Shown here: piece by piece, positions 11,503 to 20,165 of the stretch
Layout: each line of letters starts with the position of its first letter
Position numbering within the stretch: position 1 is the first letter of the stretch
Source of the DNA: Paracoccus ravus
GTDB lineage: Bacteria; Pseudomonadota; Alphaproteobacteria; Rhodobacterales; Rhodobacteraceae
Assembly (NCBI RefSeq): GCF_004522175.1
Contig: NZ_SDEB01000012.1
Coordinates: 57,805 to 121,804, forward strand
DNA: 64,000 bases
Direction of reading: 5' to 3'
Translations under genes and position numbers: made by a program
Notes under the pieces: generated by a model
Database searches by the model: none
What the model saw: the letters and a program-made list of their open reading frames with translations, nothing else
What the model was told of the DNA's origin: nothing

Positions 11503-11516
11503 TTGATCTGCATCAA
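11503..11516. promoter_or_regulatory. Perfect FNR box between fnrP and hemN
   Basis: TTGATctgcATCAA matches the FNR consensus exactly. It sits 3 nt from the fnrP start codon and 35 nt upstream of hemN. Its position over the fnrP initiation region suggests negative autoregulation of fnrP, while it could act on hemN, whose 5' leader would be very short. Confidence 0.9.
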
Positions 11517-11551
11517 GGTAGGAAACGAGGGGTGCCGTTAAGAATAATCAC

Positions 11552-12907
11552 ATGGAACAGCAATCGCAACTTCGGCGGCTCGGATTGTTCGACGCCCGTG
11601 TGCCCCGATACACCAGCTACCCGACGGCACCGCAATTCACCAGGAATATCGGGCCTTCGCATTTCCGCGACTGGATTTCCGCGATCCCCGCGGGGGACGC
11701 GATCTCGCTTTACATCCATGTGCCATTCTGTCGCAGGCTGTGCTGGTTCTGCGCCTGCCGCACCCAGGGCACGCAGTCTGAAGATCCGGTCCGGGCTTAT
11801 GCGCAGACGATCCTGGATGAGATCGCCTTGCTGAAAACCGCCATCGCGCCGGGCGTGCGGCTGTCGCGCCTGCATTGGGGCGGAGGCACCCCGACCTTGA
11901 TGCCCGCCGAGACGATCCGCAGGGTTGCGGAAGCGGTGTTCTCGGCCTTTCCCCTGGCCGAGGGCGGCGAATTCTCGGTCGAGATCGACCCCAATGAAAT
12001 CGACGTGCCGCGCATGGATGCTCTGGCCGAGGCAGGGCTGAACCGCGCCTCAATCGGGGTACAGGATTTCGATCCCGATATTCAGCGCGTGATCGGCCGC
12101 GAGCAGAGCTATGAGCTTACCCGCCGCGCCGTGGACATGATCCGAGATCGCGGCATTGCCAGCCTCAATGCCGATATCCTTTATGGCCTGCCCGATCAGG
12201 ATCCGGACCGAATCGCCCGCACCGTCGGGCAGTTGATCACACTCGATCCCGACCGCGTCGCGCTTTACGGCTATGCGCATGTGCCCTGGATGGCCAAGCG
12301 TCAGGTCATGATCCCCGAGGAAAAGCTGCCCGGCCCGCAGGAACGGCTGAGGCTGTTCGAGGTCGCGCGCGACATGTTCACCGCCGAAGGCTATGCCGAG
12401 ATCGGGATAGATCATTTCGCCCGTCCCTGCGACGGGCTCGCCCGCGCCCAGTCCGAGGGGCGCCTGAGGCGCAATTTCCAAGGCTATACCGACGATCAGG
12501 CGGGCGTCTTGATCGGGCTGGGCGCCTCGTCGATCTCGCGTTTCCCGCAGGGCTATGCGCAGAACACGCCCGCGACCGGGGCCCATGTCGCGGCGATCCG
12601 CGACGGGCGCTTCTCGACCATGCGCGGTCATGCCTTCTCGCCCGAGGATCATTGGCGCGCCCGCATGATCGAGGCGCTGATGTGCGATTTCGAGATCCGG
12701 GCCAAGGAATTCATCGAAGAACATGGGTTCACGCCGTCCGGGCTCGCGGCGTTGCTGGCCCCTGTCGCCCGCGAATTCGGAGATATGGTCGAACATGATG
12801 CGCAGGGGCTGCGCATCCCGCCGCATTGCCGGGCGCTGACCCGGATGGTGGCGCAAAGATTCGATGCCTATGAAATGGCGGCATCGGGCCATTCCTCGGC
12901 GATCTAA
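11552..12907 (+). CDS. hemN: Oxygen-independent coproporphyrinogen III dehydrogenase
   Basis: Radical-SAM enzyme (451 aa) that decarboxylates coproporphyrinogen III to protoporphyrinogen IX without O2, supplying haem under oxygen limitation. The 4Fe-4S/SAM motif is C60-x3-C64-x2-C67 followed by C69, exactly as in true HemN. The YIHVPFC lead-in, the HWGGGTPT segment and the C-terminal HemN domain are present, so this is not the HemW paralogue. The FNR box before it links haem supply to cbb3 oxidase synthesis. Confidence 0.95.
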   Translation: MEQQSQLRRLGLFDARVPRYTSYPTAPQFTRNIGPSHFRDWISAIPAGDAISLYIHVPFCRRLCWFCACRTQGTQSEDPVRAYAQTILDEIALLKTAIAPGVRLSRLHWGGGTPTLMPAETIRRVAEAVFSAFPLAEGGEFSVEIDPNEIDVPRMDALAEAGLNRASIGVQDFDPDIQRVIGREQSYELTRRAVDMIRDRGIASLNADILYGLPDQDPDRIARTVGQLITLDPDRVALYGYAHVPWMAKRQVMIPEEKLPGPQERLRLFEVARDMFTAEGYAEIGIDHFARPCDGLARAQSEGRLRRNFQGYTDDQAGVLIGLGASSISRFPQGYAQNTPATGAHVAAIRDGRFSTMRGHAFSPEDHWRARMIEALMCDFEIRAKEFIEEHGFTPSGLAALLAPVAREFGDMVEHDAQGLRIPPHCRALTRMVAQRFDAYEMAASGHSSAI

Positions 12908-12910
12908 GGT

Positions 12911-13837
12911 TTAATGGCCGTGCTCATGGCATAGATCGCCGCAGGGCTCGCCCAGCCATTCGCTTTCGATCGTGACGTGATCCACCGAAAATTCGCGCCG
13001 CAACATCGCCTTGGCCCCGCGAATGGCGGCGGATGCGTCTGACTGGGGACGCATGACCAGATGCGCGGAAAGCGCGATGCGATGCTCGTCGATCTGCCAC
13101 AGATGGATGTGATGGACATCCTCGACGCCCGAGACGCCGCGCAGGGCTGCCTCGACCGCGCCGTGATCCGTGCCCGGCGGAGCGCCCAGCATCAGCATCC
13201 GCATGATCGGGCTGATCTCGCGCACGACATGCCACAGGATCACCCCCGATATGAGCAGCGTCAGGATCGGGTCCGCGATGTTCCAGCCAAAGGCCCAGAT
13301 CATCAGACCGCCCAGGATGACCGCGACCGAGACGCCTGCATCGGCGAGATTGTGCAAAAAGGCCGCACGGATATTCACGCTGTTGCGCGCCGCGCGCCAG
13401 ACCAGCGCCGCCGTCGCGAGGTCGATCACAAGGGCCAGCGCCGCCAGGGCCATGACCAGCCCCGCCTGCACCTGCGGCGGCTCGACAAGACGGCCCAGGG
13501 CTTCGATCGCCAGCCAGACCGAAACCGCGATCAGGGCGATGTAATTGACGAAGGCCGCGACGATCTCGGCCCGACTCCAACCGAAGCTCATCTCGGGGCT
13601 GGGCGGTCGCCGCGCAAGCCTGCGCGCCCCAAAGGCCAGGACCAGCGCGAGCGCATCCGACAGGTTATGCACCCCATCCGCGATGAGCGCCGTCGAATCG
13701 GCCAGATAGCCCCCTGCGACCTGCGCGACAGTCAGGGCGAAATTGATTGCCACCGCCGCGATGATCGTGCCATCCCCCGCCCCTGCGGGCAGATGGCTGT
13801 GACCATGCCCGCCGTGATCGTGGTGATGATGCGCCAT
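12911..13837 (-). CDS. Cation diffusion facilitator (Zn/Co/Cd exporter)
   Basis: Six-helix metal/proton antiporter (308 aa) of the CDF family, CzcD/ZitB-like. The two metal-site motifs are visible: H57-N-L-S-D61 in helix 2 and H162-N-L-A-D166 in helix 5. A His-rich N-terminus (residues 3-15) and a His-ending C-terminus (HEHGH) frame a cytoplasmic ferredoxin-like domain. The His-Asp site suggests zinc; exact specificity is not decidable here. The gene is convergent with hemN (3-nt gap) and follows polA, from which a hairpin separates it. Confidence 0.92.
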   Translation of the reverse strand: MAHHHHDHGGHGHSHLPAGAGDGTIIAAVAINFALTVAQVAGGYLADSTALIADGVHNLSDALALVLAFGARRLARRPPSPEMSFGWSRAEIVAAFVNYIALIAVSVWLAIEALGRLVEPPQVQAGLVMALAALALVIDLATAALVWRAARNSVNIRAAFLHNLADAGVSVAVILGGLMIWAFGWNIADPILTLLISGVILWHVVREISPIMRMLMLGAPPGTDHGAVEAALRGVSGVEDVHHIHLWQIDEHRIALSAHLVMRPQSDASAAIRGAKAMLRREFSVDHVTIESEWLGEPCGDLCHEHGH

Positions 13838-13858
13838 GTGACCCCCTGCCTGATACGG

Positions 13859-13888
13859 AAGAAGCGGGCAGAAACCTGCCCGCTTCTT
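13859..13888 (-). terminator. Hairpin terminator after polA
   Basis: Perfect 13-bp inverted repeat with a 4-nt loop between the polA stop (13919) and the CDF start (13837). The downstream strand is pyrimidine-rich but lacks a pure U-run, so termination may be partial. Confidence 0.7.
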
Positions 13889-13918
13889 CGTTTCACGAAA
13901 CCCGCGGCAAGGAAAGGC

Positions 13919-16738
13919 TCAGTGCGCCTCGGCCCAGTTCGCACCCACGCCCGCGTCGACGATCAGCGGCACGTCCAGCCTGATCGCGGGTTCGGCCGCA
14001 TTCTCCATCACTTGACGGGCGCTGCGGATCAGATCCTCCACCGCGCTTTCCTCGACCTCGAAGACCAGTTCGTCATGCACCTGCAAGAGCATCTTGGCAG
14101 GCAGGTCGCGGATCGCTTCGGGCATCCGGATCATGGCGCGGCGGATAATGTCGGCGGCTGCCCCTTGGATCGGGGCATTGATCGCCGCGCGGCGCGCGCC
14201 CCCTGCAGCGGGACCGCTTTGATTGATCCCCGGCGTCTTGATGCGCCGACCGAAGAGCGTGCGCACGAAACCGTCCTGCTTCGCCTCTGCGACGGTGCGG
14301 TCCATATAGGCGCGAATCTCGGGAAAACGCTCGAAATAGGTGTCGATGAAGGCCTGGGCCTCGGCGCGCGGGATGCGCAGGTTGCGCGCAAGGCCGAAGC
14401 CCGAAATGCCATAGATCACGCCGAAATTGATCGCCTTGGCGCGGCGGCGGATCATCGGGTCCATGCCTTCGACCGGGACGCCGAACATCTGGCTTGCGGT
14501 CATGGCGTGAATGTCGATGCCGTCGCGGAAGGCCTGTTTCAGCGCCGGGATCGCGGCGACATGGGCCAAGATGCGCAGCTCGATCTGGCTGTAATCGAGG
14601 CTGACGATCCGCATCCCCGGCCCCGCGACGAACGCCTCGCGGATGCGGCGGCCCTCATCGGTGCGGACGGGAATGTTCTGCAGGTTAGGCTCGGTCGAGG
14701 CCAGACGCCCGGTCTGCGCGCCCGCGATGGAATAGCAGGTATGGACGCGGCCCGTCTCGGCATTCACATGGGTCGGCAGCGCATCGGTATAGGTCGATTT
14801 CAGCTTCGAGATGCCGCGCCAGTCCAGCACCCGCGCGGGCAGGTCATGGCCTTCGGCGGCGAGGTCTTCGAGCACCTCGGCATTGGTCGAGAAGGCCCCG
14901 GTCTTGCCCTGCTTGCCGCCCGAGAGGCCCATCCGCTCGAACAGGATCTCGCCAAGCTGCTTGGGGCTGCCGACATTGAAGGGACCGCCGGCAAGGCCGT
15001 GGATTTCCTCTTCCAGCGCGGCCATCTTCTGGGCAAAGGCGCTCGACATGCGGCGCAGGTGGTCGGCGTCGATGCGGATGCCCGCCATCTCCATCCCAGC
15101 CAGAACCGGGACCATCGGGCGCTCCAGCAGTTCATAGGCCGTCGCGACATGCTCGCGGCCCAGAAGTGGGCGGAAATGATGCCAGAGCCGCCAGGTCACC
15201 TCGGCATCCTCGGCGGCATATTCCGCCGCCTTCTCGACCGGCACCTGGGCGAAGCCAATCTGAGTCTTGCCCGAGCCAATCAGATCCTTGATCGGCACGC
15301 ATTTATGGCCCAGATAGGTTTCGGCAAGCTCATCCATGCCGTGATTATGCGCGCCCGCGTTCAGGGCATAGGACATCAGCATCGTGTCATCGACCGGAGC
15401 CACGCGAATGCCCAGTCGCGCCATGATCTTGCAATCATATTTGACGTTCTGGCCGATCTTCAGAACGGCGTCATCCTCGAGCATGGGCTTGAGCAGATCG
15501 AGCGCGCGGCCCAAGGGCATCTGACCTGCGGCCAAAACCGGCCCGCCAAAAAGGTCTCCCGCCGCCCCCTCGCCGACATGGGCAAGCGGCAGATAGGCCG
15601 CGCGACCCGGGCCGGTGCAGAGCGAGATGCCGACCAGTTCCGCCCGCATATCGTCAAGGCCGGTCGTCTCGGTGTCAAAGGCGACGACCCCCTTTTCCGA
15701 GATTTCGGCCAGCCATTCGGCCAGCGTGGCCTCGTCGCGAATGATGACATAGGAACTGCGGTCGATCGGCGGCAGTTCGACCAGAGCGCGTCCGGCAAGC
15801 GCGGCTGGCGCGACCGAGGCCGCCTCGGCGATCACCGGCGCTTCGGTGCCGAAACGCTCGGCGACGCGCTGCGTCAGGGTGCGGAACTCCATCCGGGTCA
15901 GAAACTCGAGCAGCGCGTCGGAATCGGGTGCACGCACCTCCAGCGTTTCCAGCCCGAAATCGATCGGCGTGTCGCAATCCAGTTCGACCAGCCGTTTCGA
16001 GATGCGGATCTGCTCGGCGAAATCGATCAGGGTCTGGCGGCGCTTGGGCTGCTTGATCTCGGCGGCGCGTTCCAGAAGCGCTTCAAGATCGCCATATTCC
16101 TGAATGAGTTGCGCGGCGGTCTTGATGCCGATTCCAGGTGCGCCGGGCACGTTGTCGACCGAATCCCCGGCCAGAGCCTGCACGTCCACCACGCGGTCGG
16201 GACCGACGCCGAATTTCTCGAAAACCTCATCGGGGCCAATTTGCTTGCCCTTGATCGGGTCCATCATCTCGACGCCATTGCCGACAAGCTGCATCAGATC
16301 CTTGTCGGAACTGATGATGGTGACACGGCCGCCCGCGTCCCTTGCCTTGCAGGACAGCGCGGCGATGATGTCATCGGCCTCGAAACCCTCGGTCTCGATG
16401 CAGGCGATGTTATAGGCCCGCGTCGCCTCGCGGGTCAGCGGGAATTGCGGGCGCAGATCCTCGGGCGGCGGTGGGCGGTTCGCCTTGTAGAGCGGGTAGA
16501 TGTCATTGCGGAAGGTCTTGGACGAATGGTCAAAGATCACCGCGACATGGGTCGGCTGGTCCGAGGGTTTGCCGCCCTGGATGTATTTCCACAGCATGTT
16601 GCAAAAGCCCGCCACCGCGCCGATCGGCAGACCGTCGGATTTGCGCGTCAGCGGCGGCAGCGCGTGATAGGCCCGGAAGATGAAGGCGGACCCATCGATC
16701 AGATGCAGATGGTGGCCCTTGCCGAATGCCTCAGTCAT
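13919..16738 (-). CDS. polA: DNA polymerase I
   Basis: Repair and Okazaki-fragment polymerase (939 aa). An N-terminal 5'-3' FEN-type nuclease (about 1-290) is followed by a 3'-5' exonuclease domain with FDTETTGL (near 355), so proofreading residues are kept. The polymerase domain carries motif A DYSQIELR (near 711), motif B RRAKAINFGVIYG and motif C QVHDELVFE (near 888). The ATG at 16738 (MTEAFGKGHHLHLIDGS) is preferred over an in-frame TTG at 16759 because GACGGGGG lies just before it. It appears monocistronic. Confidence 0.97.
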   Translation of the reverse strand: MTEAFGKGHHLHLIDGSAFIFRAYHALPPLTRKSDGLPIGAVAGFCNMLWKYIQGGKPSDQPTHVAVIFDHSSKTFRNDIYPLYKANRPPPPEDLRPQFPLTREATRAYNIACIETEGFEADDIIAALSCKARDAGGRVTIISSDKDLMQLVGNGVEMMDPIKGKQIGPDEVFEKFGVGPDRVVDVQALAGDSVDNVPGAPGIGIKTAAQLIQEYGDLEALLERAAEIKQPKRRQTLIDFAEQIRISKRLVELDCDTPIDFGLETLEVRAPDSDALLEFLTRMEFRTLTQRVAERFGTEAPVIAEAASVAPAALAGRALVELPPIDRSSYVIIRDEATLAEWLAEISEKGVVAFDTETTGLDDMRAELVGISLCTGPGRAAYLPLAHVGEGAAGDLFGGPVLAAGQMPLGRALDLLKPMLEDDAVLKIGQNVKYDCKIMARLGIRVAPVDDTMLMSYALNAGAHNHGMDELAETYLGHKCVPIKDLIGSGKTQIGFAQVPVEKAAEYAAEDAEVTWRLWHHFRPLLGREHVATAYELLERPMVPVLAGMEMAGIRIDADHLRRMSSAFAQKMAALEEEIHGLAGGPFNVGSPKQLGEILFERMGLSGGKQGKTGAFSTNAEVLEDLAAEGHDLPARVLDWRGISKLKSTYTDALPTHVNAETGRVHTCYSIAGAQTGRLASTEPNLQNIPVRTDEGRRIREAFVAGPGMRIVSLDYSQIELRILAHVAAIPALKQAFRDGIDIHAMTASQMFGVPVEGMDPMIRRRAKAINFGVIYGISGFGLARNLRIPRAEAQAFIDTYFERFPEIRAYMDRTVAEAKQDGFVRTLFGRRIKTPGINQSGPAAGGARRAAINAPIQGAAADIIRRAMIRMPEAIRDLPAKMLLQVHDELVFEVEESAVEDLIRSARQVMENAAEPAIRLDVPLIVDAGVGANWAEAH

Positions 16739-16837
16739 ATATGCCCCCGTCTCGCGCAAATTCTGGCCTCCCTTCTGCCACGAAGGCAGCCGGGGGCCAA
16801 GACCGGGCGGGGAACTAACTGCGGCCGGGACCGCGCG

Positions 16838-17026
16838 TCAGTGGTCGTCGTGGGCGTGGTCGCGGTCGATCACGAAGCGCTTGTCACAATAGCCGCATTC
16901 GACCTCGCCGCTGTCATGCGGGATCGCCAGCCAGACGCGGGGATGGCCAAGGCCCAGCGATTCATCCCCTTCGCAGGCGACCTTCCAGGAGGTGACGATC
17001 TGGGTCTCGGGGGCCGGAAGTGTCAT
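16838..17026 (-). CDS. NDUFS6-like zinc-finger protein
   Basis: 62-aa protein with the zinc pattern C18-x9-H28-x15-C44-x2-C47 of the mitochondrial complex I subunit NDUFS6 (13 kDa) and its alphaproteobacterial relatives. Work on Paracoccus denitrificans complex I identified a homologue of this supernumerary subunit, so a role as a zinc-containing complex I accessory or assembly subunit is likely. The ATG at 17026 has AAGGAAA upstream. The C-terminus is His/Asp-rich (DRDHAHDDH). It is encoded away from any nuo genes. Confidence 0.85.
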   Translation of the reverse strand: MTLPAPETQIVTSWKVACEGDESLGLGHPRVWLAIPHDSGEVECGYCDKRFVIDRDHAHDDH

Positions 17027-17095
17027 GGCGTTTCCTTGAGCTTTGACGACGGTAGGGTTTAAAGCGGTACGGATCATAATGTCTGGAGCAAGGCG

Positions 17096-18058
17096 ATGCC
17101 AGCCCCCCAAGAGCCGAACGGCGCCGGAAACGCAATCGAGATCAGCGGACTGACCAAGACCTATGCCGCCTCTGGTCAGGCCGCGCCGAAACAGGCCCTC
17201 AAGGGGCTGGATCTGGCGATTCCCGCCGGCTCGGTCTTTGGCCTGCTGGGGCCGAATGGCGCGGGCAAATCGACGACGATCAATATTCTGGCCGGGCTGG
17301 TGCGCAAGAGTGCGGGCAAGGTCACGATCTGGGGCTTCGACCAGGACGTCAATCCGCGCCAGTCCCGCGCCGCGATCGGGGTGATGCCGCAGGAACTGAA
17401 CATCGACCCCTTCCTGTCGCCGCGCGCCAGCCTCGAGGTGCAGGCCGGGCTTTACGGCGTCCCCCGCCGCGAGCGCTGGACCGACGAGCTTCTGGAACTG
17501 GTCGGCCTGACCGATCAGGCCGAAAGCTATGCCCGCCACCTTTCGGGCGGCATGAAGCGGCGGTTGTTGCTGGCCAAGGCGCTGGTCCACCGCCCGCAGA
17601 TCCTTGTCCTCGACGAACCGACGGCGGGCGTGGACATCCAGCTGCGCGAGATGCTGTGGCGCAATGTGCGACGGCTGAACGAGCAGGGCATGACGATCAT
17701 CCTGACCACGCATTATCTGGAGGAAGCCGAGCAGATGTGCGACCGGATCGCGATCATCGACCGGGGCGAACTGCTGCTTTGCGAAGATACCGCCGCGCTG
17801 CTGTGTCGGGCGGATTCCAAGACCTTGGTGGTGGATACCGGCCCTGCCCGCGCCATCCCGGCCCTGCCCCAGGGCGTCCAGGCCCAGCGGCGCGCCGACG
17901 GACGTCTGGCGATGAGCTACCCTCCGTCACGCGTGCCGACCGACGCCCTGATCGACGCCATCCGGGCCGAGGGGCTGGCGATCCGCGATGTGGCGGTCGA
18001 AGCGCCGGATCTGGAGGACGTCTTTGTCCAGCTGACCTCGCGCCCCGCCCCCCGCTAG
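17096..18058 (+). CDS. ABC transporter ATP-binding protein, no permease partner
   Basis: ATPase (320 aa) of the CcmA/NodI/DrrA type that usually drives an ABC-2 exporter. Walker A GPNGAGKS (52-59), the signature LSGGMKRR, Walker B ILVLDEP and the H-loop TTHY are all intact, followed by a C-terminal extension of about 90 residues that is typical of this subfamily. No membrane component lies on either side: the next gene is the opposite-strand HIT protein 3 nt away. The partner must be encoded elsewhere or the protein has another role. Substrate unknown. Confidence 0.88.
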   Translation: MPAPQEPNGAGNAIEISGLTKTYAASGQAAPKQALKGLDLAIPAGSVFGLLGPNGAGKSTTINILAGLVRKSAGKVTIWGFDQDVNPRQSRAAIGVMPQELNIDPFLSPRASLEVQAGLYGVPRRERWTDELLELVGLTDQAESYARHLSGGMKRRLLLAKALVHRPQILVLDEPTAGVDIQLREMLWRNVRRLNEQGMTIILTTHYLEEAEQMCDRIAIIDRGELLLCEDTAALLCRADSKTLVVDTGPARAIPALPQGVQAQRRADGRLAMSYPPSRVPTDALIDAIRAEGLAIRDVAVEAPDLEDVFVQLTSRPAPR

Positions 18059-18061
18059 GGC

Positions 18062-18436
18062 TTAGGCCGGCTCGACCATGCGGCCGATATTGCGGCCACC
18101 CAGAATGTGCAGGTGGAAATGCGGCACTTCCTGCACACCATGTTCCCCGGCATTGGTGATCGCGCGGTAGCCCTGCCCCTTGTCCAGATCGACGCCCAGT
18201 TCGCGGGTCAGCCGGGCCACTGCACGGGTGAAGTCGAGGATCTCGGCATCCGAGGCATTGGCCGCGAAATCGTCATAGCTGACATAGGCGCCCTTGGGGA
18301 TCAGCAGCACATGAACCGGCGCTTTCGGCATGATGTCGTGAAAAGCCAATGTGTGCTCGGTTTCCAGAACCGTGCGATTCGGAATCTCGCCCCGCAGGAT
18401 CCGCGCAAAGATATTCGTGTCGTCATAGGCCGGCAT
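18062..18436 (-). CDS. HIT family nucleotide phosphoramidase (HinT-like)
   Basis: Cytoplasmic 124-aa protein of the histidine triad family, which hydrolyses adenosine phosphoramidates or aminoacyl-AMP. The triad is H106-F-H108-L-H110 followed by ILGGRN, and the N-terminal half contains the family DDTNIFARI and AFHDIMPKAPVH segments. The frame runs further upstream, but the ATG at 18436 has AGGAGG 5 nt away and gives the normal length. It lies 16 nt after the glycosyltransferase gene and may be cotranscribed with it. Confidence 0.93.
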   Translation of the reverse strand: MPAYDDTNIFARILRGEIPNRTVLETEHTLAFHDIMPKAPVHVLLIPKGAYVSYDDFAANASDAEILDFTRAVARLTRELGVDLDKGQGYRAITNAGEHGVQEVPHFHLHILGGRNIGRMVEPA

Positions 18437-18452
18437 CAGCCCCTCCTGTCGT

Positions 18453-20030
18453 CTAGTCGCTGAAGAGATGTTCGATCGCCGCGAGCCGCTTGGCCTGCTG
18501 CGGCATGATGTCGAGGAATCCGGCGATCTGCACGGCATTGTCCTCGACGCTGCGCCAGGGCGCGATCGAATGGAAATGCGCAAGCTCGAGATCGCGCAGG
18601 CGCTCGGCCTCGTGCTCGAGATCGGCCCGGACGGTCGAGATCAGCCGGTCGATGACCTCGGGCGGAGTTTGCGGCCCGGCCAGGCCGACGCGGCCGATAT
18701 GCCCGCGTACATACTCATCGTCGAATTGCGCGTCGATCAGCAGGATCCGGGTGTCCGCCTTGTCGCCCAGCAGGTCCTGGATCAGGTCCAGGGCCGAGGG
18801 ATCAAGGCAGATCACCAGCCGGTTCGATTCGAACTGCTCGAAAAGCAGGCGCAGCAGGGCGCGTCGGTGGCGCTCGCGCTTGGCGACCGTGGTCTCGACC
18901 CCGCCGAGATCGGGAAGCCCCGCCTCACGCTCGTTGAACAGGTAATCGACGGCCGGGATGTCGGTATTCTTGCGAATCGCCTCGGTCAGGCGCTTGGCGA
19001 CATGCCATTTCTTGGCCACGACCACGCGCAGCGAATTCTCACGACCCAGGCTTCCCTCGGTCAGCCAGAAGCGTGGCGCGAATCGGCGGCCGACGCGTCC
19101 GCGCGCGGTCAGGAACTTGAATAGCCCGGTGCCCTCGTTCGAGATCGGGAAATGCACCCCGGTCGCGGCCCAAAGCGCGCCGAGGCGCTCGCGCAGGCGC
19201 AGCGCCTCGGGGCTGATCTTGCGGGCAAAGAGATAGTTCTGGCCCATCAGCAGATCGTAATGATCGTTATAGAAGGTCAGCGGCATGCCGTAATCGGTAA
19301 AGACCAGATAGGTCAGAGTGCGGGTGCGCAATTGCTTGCGCGGCACGACATGGCGCACAACGGTCTGGAAAAAGGTTTCATCCGGGATCCAGGTCGTCGC
19401 GAAAAACCGCATCACATCCGGGCGCGAATCGCAGAATTCCAGCACCCGCTCGATGGTCTGGCGGCGCAGGCACCACCATTGCGAGCCAATCATCACCTGA
19501 ATATCCGCAGGAATCCTGCGGGTCAGACGGAAGCGCCTTTGCAACGCATAGCTGGCATAGAATCGCTTGGGCTGGGTCCGCTCGTTGAACCAGTGGCGGT
19601 AGATCAGCCGCTCTTCGCGCATCCCCGTCTTGATCCAGTCGGATTTGAAGAAATCGAATGATTCGATGTAGTCACAATCCTCGGCATCCAGAAAGGCATG
19701 GGCATATTCGGCCGATTTGATCGGCATGCAATCGCCTGAAAGCATGTAGAAATGGCTGGCCGCAGGAAAGGCCGCCACCGCCGCCCGGACCGCCTCGAGG
19801 GTCGCCGCGACAAGCGTCCATTCGCCCCAGCCGCATTTCCAGCGGCGCGCGGCAAAGACCACGGCCGGATTGTCGCCGAGTTCGGTACGGATCACGTCGT
19901 AATCGCGCTGACTCGCCCGCGCATCGAAATGGATCGATACGTAATCCCCCGAAGCTGCCAGGCGGCGGGCCTGGGCGATAATTCCCTGAGGATCCTTGTG
20001 GCAGAGCAGAATAAAGGCAATTCGCGCCAT
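18453..20030 (-). CDS. GT14-type beta-1,6-N-acetylglucosaminyltransferase-like protein
   Basis: 525-aa protein whose first half resembles the Core-2/I-branching glycosyltransferase fold: MARIAFILLCHKDP start, HFDARAS strand, HFYMLSGDCMPIKS acceptor-site region and a GSQWWCL segment. The C-terminal half (about 300-525) is a separate, mostly alpha/beta domain seen in rhodobacterial members and of unknown function. It probably acts in the cytoplasm on a surface glycan; there is no signal peptide or membrane helix. It is divergent from a sulfotransferase gene (135-nt gap), suggesting joint modification of one polysaccharide. Donor and acceptor are not known. Confidence 0.8.
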   Translation of the reverse strand: MARIAFILLCHKDPQGIIAQARRLAASGDYVSIHFDARASQRDYDVIRTELGDNPAVVFAARRWKCGWGEWTLVAATLEAVRAAVAAFPAASHFYMLSGDCMPIKSAEYAHAFLDAEDCDYIESFDFFKSDWIKTGMREERLIYRHWFNERTQPKRFYASYALQRRFRLTRRIPADIQVMIGSQWWCLRRQTIERVLEFCDSRPDVMRFFATTWIPDETFFQTVVRHVVPRKQLRTRTLTYLVFTDYGMPLTFYNDHYDLLMGQNYLFARKISPEALRLRERLGALWAATGVHFPISNEGTGLFKFLTARGRVGRRFAPRFWLTEGSLGRENSLRVVVAKKWHVAKRLTEAIRKNTDIPAVDYLFNEREAGLPDLGGVETTVAKRERHRRALLRLLFEQFESNRLVICLDPSALDLIQDLLGDKADTRILLIDAQFDDEYVRGHIGRVGLAGPQTPPEVIDRLISTVRADLEHEAERLRDLELAHFHSIAPWRSVEDNAVQIAGFLDIMPQQAKRLAAIEHLFSD

Positions 20031-20165
20031 TTATGTGTTCAATCCATCCATCGCCCTTGGCGAAACCTGCACGCGGTTGAAAGTCTCGAAACGATTTGCA
20101 TTCTGTGTCTAACGATTTTGGCAAGGTCGGCAACCCGGCCGCGCCTCGAACAAGGAAATGTGGCA

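Noticed and set aside
13061..17062. Very long open frame (over 1300 codons) on the plus strand
   Set aside because: It lies antisense to polA and part of the CDF gene, has no domain character, and arises from GC-rich codon structure of the real genes.
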